DNA of 64,000 nt from assembly GCA_910578335.1 (NCBI GenBank), contig CAJTPU010000014.1:1-64000 (forward strand), written 5' to 3'. Below the pieces are notes generated by a model that worked only from the letters and a program-made list of their open reading frames with translations, had not been told where the DNA came from and did not search any database. This document shows, one piece after another, positions 58,152 to 64,000 of this stretch. The position numbers and the translations under genes are program-made. Position 1 is the first letter of the stretch, and each line of letters starts with the position of its first letter. Source of the DNA: an uncultured Lachnospiraceae bacterium. GTDB lineage: Bacteria > Bacillota > Clostridia > Lachnospirales > Lachnospiraceae.

Positions 58152-61100
58152 ATGCAGGCATTACTGGCGCCTTTGCGCGAGCTGGCAGAGTACGAAGAGA
58201 TTCGGAAACTGGTATATGGAAAGAGTGCTTTGGGAGGGACGGCGCAGGAAAGAGGGGAGTCCGCGCAGGGAAAAGGACAGTCTGTGGCGCTGACCGGCTG
58301 TGTGGAATCACAGAAGCTGCACATGGTCTACGGACTCAGCGATGGTTTCCGCCATAGAGTGATTGTCACCTACAGTGATTTGCGTGCCAGAGAAATTTAT
58401 GAAGAATACAAATTCTATGACCGGAATGTGATGCTCTATCCGGCAAAGGATTTCATTTTTTTTCAGGCGGATATTCACGGAAACCGGCTGACCAGCGAGC
58501 GTATTAAGGTGCTTCGGCGCATCACGGAGGGGCGTCCCTTTACCCTTGTCACCACCTTTGCGGCGCTTATGACGCCGCAGGCGGCATGGAACGTGGATAC
58601 GGATACGGTTTTTATCGATAAAAGAAGGGTGATTGCACAGGAAGCATTGTCGAAGCGGCTGGTGGCGATGGGCTATGAAAAGAGCTATCAGGTGGAGTCT
58701 GCAGGGCAGTTTTCCATAAGGGGCGGCATTGTGGATATTTTTGACGTCACGGAGGAGAATCCCTACCGCATCGAACTGTGGGGGGACGAGGTGGAATCCA
58801 TCAGAAGCTTTGACATTTTGAGCCAGCGTTCCATTGAACAGCTTTCCTCTGTGCGGATTTATCCGGCGCTGGAGTTTGTGCTGACAGAGAGTGCGCTGCA
58901 GGAAGGCTTTGCAAAAATGGAGGCAGATGCTGCCGCGCAGGAAAGGCTTTTCAGAGAAAAGTTCCAGACGGAGGAGGCGAACCGGATTGCGTCCCGCATG
59001 AGGGAGCTGAAGGAGCAGGTACTGGAATTTCAGGATATGTCGGGGCTGGAAGGCTCTATCCGCTATTTTTATAAAGAAGATGCCTTAAAAAGCCTGTTGA
59101 AGCTGCTTCCGGCAGGCTACTGCCTGTTTTTGGACGAGCCGGCGCGCATCAGGGAACATGCGGAAGCGGTGGAGCTTGAGTTTCGGGAGAGTATGCGGAA
59201 TCGGGCGGAAAAAGGGTATGCCCTGCCAAAACAGATGCAGGTGCTGTACGGCATGGAGGAAATCGCCGCCGTGATACAGGGAAGTCCTTTTGTGACGCTC
59301 TCAGCCATGGAGCCGAAAAATACGATGTTTAAGGTACAAAGGCGGTTTGATATTCCGGTGCGGAGCATATCTTCTTACAACAATAGCTTTGAAGCGCTTG
59401 TGAAGGATTTGAAGCGCTATCGGAAAAATGGCGCCCGCGTGCTGCTTTTGTCCGGTTCCCGTACCAGAGCGGCAAGGCTGGCGGAGGATTTGCGGGGCGA
59501 AGAAATTGCCGCTGTCTTTACGGAAAATCCGGAAAGAGAAGTGCTTGCGGGGGAGGTGCTGACCTGTTACGGGCATGTGGGAAAGGGCTTTGAGTATCCG
59601 CTGCTCAATTTTGTGGTGATTTCGGAAAGCGATATTTTTGGGGCGCAGCAAAAGAAGAAAAAGCGCAAGCCCAGATATGAAGGACAGAAAATCAAAGATT
59701 TTGCGGAGCTGAAGGTCGGCGACTATGTGGTACATGAAAGTCACGGACTGGGGATTTACCGCGGCATAGAAAAGGTTGAAGTAGAAAAGGTAGTCAAGGA
59801 TTACATCAAGATAGAGTATCGGGACGGCGGCAATCTTTACGTGCTGGCAACGGGGCTTGACGTTATCCAGAAGTATGCTTCTGCAGGCGCAAAGGCGCCG
59901 AAACTGAACAAGCTGGGGACGCAGGAATGGGTCAGGACGAAGAGCAAGGTGCGGACGGCGGTGGATGCCGTGGCGCAGGATTTAGTGGAGCTCTACGCCA
60001 TAAGGCAGCAGGCGCAGGGTTTTCAGTATGGTCCCGACACCGTATGGCAGCGGGAATTTGAAGAAATGTTTCCTTATGAGGAGACGGAGGACCAGCTTCT
60101 TGCCATTGCAGATACAAAGGCTGATATGCAAAGTAAAAAGATTATGGACAGGCTTATCTGCGGGGATGTGGGCTATGGCAAGACGGAGATTGCAATCCGT
60201 GCCGCGTTTAAGGCGGTGCAGGAGGGCAAGCAGGTGGTATATCTGGTTCCCACCACAATTCTGGCGCAGCAGCATTACAATACCTTTGCCCAGAGAATGA
60301 AGGATTTTCCGGTGCGGGTGGAGATGCTGTCGCGGTTTAAGAGCGCAGGGGAGCAGAAAAAAACCATAGAGGATTTGAAAAAGGGCATGGTCGATATTGT
60401 GATTGGCACCCACCGCGTGCTGTCAGGCGACGTGGTTTTCAAGGACTTGGGGCTTCTTGTGATAGATGAGGAGCAGCGTTTTGGCGTGGCGCACAAGGAG
60501 AAAATCAAGAAGCTGAAGGAAAATGTGGATGTGCTGACGCTGACGGCGACGCCGATTCCCCGCACGCTGCATATGAGTCTGATAGGCATAAGGGATATGA
60601 GCGTATTGGAAGAAGCGCCGGGCGACAGGCTTCCCATACAGACCTATGTGATGGAATACAACGAGGAGATGGTGCGGGAGGCGATTGTCAGGGAGCTTGC
60701 CCGGGATGGGCAGGTGTATTATGTATACAATCGTGTTCATAATATAGCGGATGTGGCGGCAGCGCTGCAGGCGCTGGTACCGGAAGCGGCGGTGGCGTTT
60801 GCCCATGGACAGATGAAGGAGCATGAGCTGGAGCGTATTATGTACGACTTTATCAACGGGGATATTGATGTGCTTGTCTCCACCACTATTATCGAGACAG
60901 GACTGGATATTTCCAACGTAAATACCATGATTATCCATGACTCCGACAATATGGGACTTTCCCAGCTTTACCAGCTCCGCGGGCGCGTGGGGCGCTCCAA
61001 CAGGACGGCGTATGCGTTTTTAATGTACAGGCGGGACAAAATGCTTAAGGAGGTGGCGGAAAAGCGGTTGAACGCCATCAGAGAGTTTACCGATTTGGGA

Positions 61101-61733
61101 AGCGGCTTTAAGATAGCCATGCGGGATTTGGAAATACGCGGTGCGGGCAATCTTCTGGGCAAGTCCCAGCACGGGCATATGGAGGCGGTCGGCTACGATT
61201 TATATTGTAAAATGCTCAACGAAGCGGTAAAAAATGTGCAGGGAATGTCCGCTGCGGCAGACTTTGCAACGGTAGTCGATATCGATGTGGATGCTTATAT
61301 TCCCCCGGAATATATTGTCAACGAAGTGCAGAAGCTGGATATCTATAAGCGGATTGCGGCGATAGAAAACGAGAAGGAGCGGGATGATATGAAGGACGAG
61401 CTTTTAGACCGTTTTGGCGCCATCCCCAAGTCGGTGGAAAACCTGCTTCGGATTTCCCTGATACGGGTCGCCGCACATGGGCTGGGCATGACGGAGGTAA
61501 AGGGCAGAAACGACAGAATCACCTTCTTATTCAAGGCGGATGCCGGCGTCAATCCTGCCGGAATTCCCGCTCTTTTGGGAAGGCACAAAAACAGGCTGCT
61601 TTTTACGGCATATGGCAATCCGTATTTTACCTATAAATACGAACAGGCGGGACTGACCGCTGTCAATACGGAGCAGCTTTTGGGAGATACCGAAAGGCTT
61701 TTGGGAGAGATGGCAGAGCTGCTGGCGGGATAG
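58152..61733 (+). CDS. mfd: transcription-repair coupling factor
   Basis: The product has 1193 residues. The UvrB-like N-terminal part is followed by the RNA-polymerase-binding domain (KDFAELKVGDYVVHESHGLG). The RecG-like helicase has Walker A GDVGYGKTE, the DEEQ box VIDEEQRFGV and TATPIPRTLHMS. The C-terminal TRCF domain is present. It removes stalled RNA polymerase and recruits UvrA. GAGG is just before ATG 58152. Confidence 0.97.
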   Translation: MQALLAPLRELAEYEEIRKLVYGKSALGGTAQERGESAQGKGQSVALTGCVESQKLHMVYGLSDGFRHRVIVTYSDLRAREIYEEYKFYDRNVMLYPAKDFIFFQADIHGNRLTSERIKVLRRITEGRPFTLVTTFAALMTPQAAWNVDTDTVFIDKRRVIAQEALSKRLVAMGYEKSYQVESAGQFSIRGGIVDIFDVTEENPYRIELWGDEVESIRSFDILSQRSIEQLSSVRIYPALEFVLTESALQEGFAKMEADAAAQERLFREKFQTEEANRIASRMRELKEQVLEFQDMSGLEGSIRYFYKEDALKSLLKLLPAGYCLFLDEPARIREHAEAVELEFRESMRNRAEKGYALPKQMQVLYGMEEIAAVIQGSPFVTLSAMEPKNTMFKVQRRFDIPVRSISSYNNSFEALVKDLKRYRKNGARVLLLSGSRTRAARLAEDLRGEEIAAVFTENPEREVLAGEVLTCYGHVGKGFEYPLLNFVVISESDIFGAQQKKKKRKPRYEGQKIKDFAELKVGDYVVHESHGLGIYRGIEKVEVEKVVKDYIKIEYRDGGNLYVLATGLDVIQKYASAGAKAPKLNKLGTQEWVRTKSKVRTAVDAVAQDLVELYAIRQQAQGFQYGPDTVWQREFEEMFPYEETEDQLLAIADTKADMQSKKIMDRLICGDVGYGKTEIAIRAAFKAVQEGKQVVYLVPTTILAQQHYNTFAQRMKDFPVRVEMLSRFKSAGEQKKTIEDLKKGMVDIVIGTHRVLSGDVVFKDLGLLVIDEEQRFGVAHKEKIKKLKENVDVLTLTATPIPRTLHMSLIGIRDMSVLEEAPGDRLPIQTYVMEYNEEMVREAIVRELARDGQVYYVYNRVHNIADVAAALQALVPEAAVAFAHGQMKEHELERIMYDFINGDIDVLVSTTIIETGLDISNVNTMIIHDSDNMGLSQLYQLRGRVGRSNRTAYAFLMYRRDKMLKEVAEKRLNAIREFTDLGSGFKIAMRDLEIRGAGNLLGKSQHGHMEAVGYDLYCKMLNEAVKNVQGMSAAADFATVVDIDVDAYIPPEYIVNEVQKLDIYKRIAAIENEKERDDMKDELLDRFGAIPKSVENLLRISLIRVAAHGLGMTEVKGRNDRITFLFKADAGVNPAGIPALLGRHKNRLLFTAYGNPYFTYKYEQAGLTAVNTEQLLGDTERLLGEMAELLAG

Positions 61734-61829
61734 GGGGCAGAAGGGAAAAATATTTAGAAAAAAGTTTCATGTATAGCAGGCAGGAGCAGGGATTTTGACA
61801 CCCTGAGCTGCCGGATAGAGAGGTACGGA

Positions 61830-62594
61830 ATGATTGAAAATTCAGCGCAGCTTCTCTCTGCCATACTGGATGTGGGAGAAATCATGCTGACGGCGGGAGC
61901 GGAAGTAAGCAGGGTGGAAAATACCATACAACACATGGGCGAGGCGTATGGCTACAGCAAGGTGGATGTGTTTACCATTACCTCCAGCATTGTGGTGACA
62001 ATGCACGAGCCGGACGGCAATATTGAAACACAGACCAGAAGGATTTATAGCTATGAGACGGATATGCGCAGGGTGGAGAGATGCAATGCGTTATCCCGCG
62101 CTGTCTGTAAGGAGGCGCTGCCGCTTTCTGCGCTTTTGGAGGAGATTGCGGATATCCGGCAGGAAAAGAGATATCCGGGCTGGCTGGTATTTCTGACATA
62201 TGGTTTTAGTTCTGCCGTTTTTTCAGCTTTTTTCGGGGGCAGTGTGAGAGACATGGCGGCGGCTTTTCTGGGCGGACTTGTGGTCCGTATCGTCCAGCTT
62301 GCGGGAAGGCGGCTGAAGGTACAGAATATTATCCTGACGATTATATGCTCTGCTTCTGCGGAATTTGTCACGCTGATTTTGGTTTATATCGGGCTGGGAA
62401 CTTCCGTTGACCGGATTATGATAGGAAATATTATGCTTTTAATACCCGGGCTGGCGCTGACGACGTCCTTGCGGGATATGATAAGCGGTGACTTAATCAG
62501 CGGGCTTTTAGGGCTCTGCGAGGCGGTTATCAGGGCGGTTGCCATCGCCTTTGGCGTAGCGTTAGTGCTGTGGCAGACGGGAGGTGCGCTTTGA
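61830..62594 (+). CDS. threonine/serine exporter family, N-terminal subunit (ThrE-type)
   Basis: The product has 254 residues. The DUF1212 part starts LLSAILDVGEIMLTAGAEVS, with RVENTIQHMGEAYG and ITSSIVVTMHEPDG, then about five membrane segments. Together with the next gene it forms a split ThrE transporter. The stop overlaps the next start by one base. Confidence 0.92.
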   Translation: MIENSAQLLSAILDVGEIMLTAGAEVSRVENTIQHMGEAYGYSKVDVFTITSSIVVTMHEPDGNIETQTRRIYSYETDMRRVERCNALSRAVCKEALPLSALLEEIADIRQEKRYPGWLVFLTYGFSSAVFSAFFGGSVRDMAAAFLGGLVVRIVQLAGRRLKVQNIILTIICSASAEFVTLILVYIGLGTSVDRIMIGNIMLLIPGLALTTSLRDMISGDLISGLLGLCEAVIRAVAIAFGVALVLWQTGGAL

Positions 62595-63052
62595 TGCAGA
62601 TGGTGATACAGGTGTTGATGGGCATGTGCGGCGCAGTGGGATTTTCCGTATTGTTTAACGTGCGAGGGAGAAAACTTATCGCCGCAGGTCTGGGCGCCGC
62701 GCTCTCGTGGAGCGTATACCTTGTGCTGTTTTCCATGCATGAGGATAAAATTCTTGCGCTTTTAGGCGCATCCCTTACGGTGGCGGTGCTGGCGGAAGTG
62801 CTGGCGCGCGTCATGAAAGCGCCGGTTATTATTTTGCTGGTGCCCATGCTGATTCCCCTGATACCCGGCAGCGATTTGTACCATATGACGACCAATCTGG
62901 TGTTGGGAAACGCGCCGGAGTTTGCCGAATATCTCGACCTTGTCATCAGAGAAGCAGGGGTTATCGCTTTTGCCATTATTCTGGTGACCTGTGCGGTACA
63001 GGTGATTATGAAGGTGTACCGGCATTTTGCGGTGAAGAGGGGAAATGTGTGA
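62594..63052 (+). CDS. threonine/serine exporter family, C-terminal subunit
   Basis: The product has 152 residues and four or five membrane segments (VLMGMCGAVGFSVLFNVRGR, then VPMLIPLIPGSDLYH). It matches the second half of ThrE (ThrE_2/DUF3815). ATG 62594 has GGAGG about nine bases upstream. Confidence 0.9.
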   Translation: MQMVIQVLMGMCGAVGFSVLFNVRGRKLIAAGLGAALSWSVYLVLFSMHEDKILALLGASLTVAVLAEVLARVMKAPVIILLVPMLIPLIPGSDLYHMTTNLVLGNAPEFAEYLDLVIREAGVIAFAIILVTCAVQVIMKVYRHFAVKRGNV

Positions 63053-63090
63053 CAGAAGCAGAAAATAGAATAAAAAGGGGAGGGGATAAA

Positions 63091-63543
63091 GTGAACCTGT
63101 CGATTTGTCGCCAAAGTGTTTGCAGGAGGGATGATGCAGAGGCACACTCCCGAACATATGCAGTTGACTCATCTACCAGATTTAGCGATATTTTTCTGGA
63201 TTTGATTCAGCAAAAATACTTTCCACGCGTTTTTGGTAATAATGTGGTTTGGACATTATTTTGTGACGGAGATGATTTGATGTCATGGAAAACAAAAGAA
63301 AATAAATTGTATAGTCGTTTTGTTGACGGGGAACCGACCATCCTTAGTGTGAAAAGGTGGGCAAACTCTTCATATATAAGTTTTCACTACTACGCATCTC
63401 CCAATAAAAGGGCACAACAGATTTTTACAATGTTTGGCGGCTTGAAATTTCATATTTGGCATGAAGGATTTATGCCTGAATACGAGAGTTACCATATTTC
63501 ACAAGCTATTGAAGATGCCTGGCGCAAAATGTCTGCAAAATAA
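63091..63543 (+). CDS. unknown protein (150 residues)
   Basis: GTG 63091 follows GGGGAGGGG by five bases; GTG 63049 overlapping the previous stop is possible but less likely. The protein is rich in aromatic residues (NNVVWTLFCDGDDLMSWKTK, YISFHYYASPN) and has no membrane segment. The DNA is more AT-rich than its neighbours, suggesting separate origin. I do not recognise the family. Confidence 0.6.
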   Translation: MNLSICRQSVCRRDDAEAHSRTYAVDSSTRFSDIFLDLIQQKYFPRVFGNNVVWTLFCDGDDLMSWKTKENKLYSRFVDGEPTILSVKRWANSSYISFHYYASPNKRAQQIFTMFGGLKFHIWHEGFMPEYESYHISQAIEDAWRKMSAK

Positions 63544-63572
63544 CCAAGTATATTTTGATAAAAATATATTAC

Positions 63573-63627
63573 TTTACGCCCCTCCAAATCCATGCTATAA
63601 TGAAAACACAAAATGTAAGCGCTTACA
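63573..63627 (+). promoter_or_regulatory. promoter with cre-like site before the sugar kinase
   Basis: TTTACG (63573-63578) and the extended -10 TGCTATAAT (TATAAT 63596-63601) are separated by 17 bp. TGTAAGCGCTTACA (63614-63627) is a perfect palindrome fitting the cre consensus bound by CcpA or another LacI-family repressor. Its place downstream of the start predicts repression. Confidence 0.75.
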
Positions 63628-63684
63628 AACACGCAACAGAAGGAGCGACTGAAAAGGAAAAGAAGAATCCAAGGAGGTATGGGG

Positions 63685-64000
63685 ATGAAAAAGGCTTTTG
63701 ATTTGGTATCGTTAGGAGAGCTGATGCTCAGGCTCTCGCCGCCGGACAATGAGAGGATTACCAGAGGGGACAGTTTTGGCAAGCAGGTAGGCGGCGCGGA
63801 GATGAACGCCATTGCGGGAACCGCCATGCTGGGGCTGCGCTGCGGTATTATTTCCAAGCTGCCGGCAAATGATTTGGGAACGTATATCAAGAACCGCGTG
63901 CGCCAGTGTGGTGTCAGCGACGACTATCTGGTGTATGATGACGATAAGGATGCAAGGCTGGGCGTATATTACTATGAAAACGGCGCATATCCGAGAAAGC
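63685..64000 (+). CDS. PfkB-family carbohydrate kinase, partial (2-keto-3-deoxygluconate kinase-like)
   Basis: The first 105 codons are inside the window. The protein starts FDLVSLGELMLRLSPPDNER, then VGGAEMNAIAGTAMLGLRCG with the PfkB substrate-binding Gly-Gly motif. The start resembles KdgK. GGAGG is before ATG 63685. The 3' end is beyond the window. Confidence 0.85.
   Translation, partial: MKKAFDLVSLGELMLRLSPPDNERITRGDSFGKQVGGAEMNAIAGTAMLGLRCGIISKLPANDLGTYIKNRVRQCGVSDDYLVYDDDKDARLGVYYYENGAYPRK

Overview
The window reads as a chromosomal segment of an anaerobic, Gram-positive, probably spore-forming member of the Clostridia, most likely Lachnospiraceae. The pointers are a glycyl-radical pyruvate formate-lyase with its activase, a 2[4Fe-4S] ferredoxin, paired glgC/glgD, AtpZ/AtpI ahead of an F-type ATP synthase with Na+-type ligands in subunit c, SpoVG, MecA, a CwlD-type spore amidase, strong AGGAGG ribosome sites and frequent GTG/TTG starts. 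All calls come from reading the sequence; no database was searched.

Layout. 1-910: 3' end of a 23S rRNA gene, tRNA-Asn, tRNA-Cys and a terminator, with no 5S gene in between. 910-3870: YdcF-like, Nudix and sirtuin genes, separated by copies of an imperfectly palindromic dispersed repeat of about 200 bp. 3867-5400: DUF951-rpsF-ssb-rpsR. 5548-12890: an unknown lipoprotein, gdpP-rplI-dnaB and a MerR-like coiled-coil protein. 12930-16750 (minus strand): a pyruvate formate-lyase operon in which the glycyl-radical domain is a separate gene, with a 75-residue relative of that domain lying between it and the catalytic subunit; pflA and a ferredoxin follow. 16890-20784: DUF1858, mecA, a small unknown gene and a GH18/SH3 protein.

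20881-27109 is the most unusual part. A cwlD-type spore-cortex amidase gene is cut in two by a 5,524-bp element. The element carries a large serine recombinase and, on the opposite strand, a compact vancomycin-resistance-type cassette (vanR, vanH, D-Ala-D-Lac ligase, vanX) without vanS. An 11-bp direct repeat marks both ends. Joining the two copies restores a continuous 234-codon cwlD frame with its zinc ligands. Candidate promoters before cwlD and before the recombinase unit share a CATA/CATATATT pattern at the same spacing, resembling sigma-E promoters. The arrangement is that of a skin-like intervening element carrying resistance genes.

27149-32867: an SGNH/CE2-like esterase, yqeY, the Sua5-type TsaC/YwlC gene, rpiB, upp, a SleB-like hydrolase and DUF402. 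33063-40379: the complete ATP synthase operon (atpZ-I-B-E-F-H-A-G-D-C). 40495-47977: two unknown proteins, a methyltransferase, and a set of XRE-membrane regulator, M48 protease and DUF4097 protein. 47974-50638 (minus strand): queT and bioY with regulated leaders, then a long-form PRPP synthetase. 50712-54394 (minus strand): dnaI/dnaC-like, dnaD-like and murC. 54717-63543: glgC-glgD, spoVG, pth, mfd, a two-subunit ThrE-type exporter and an unknown protein. The window ends inside a PfkB-family sugar kinase gene preceded by a perfect cre-like palindrome.
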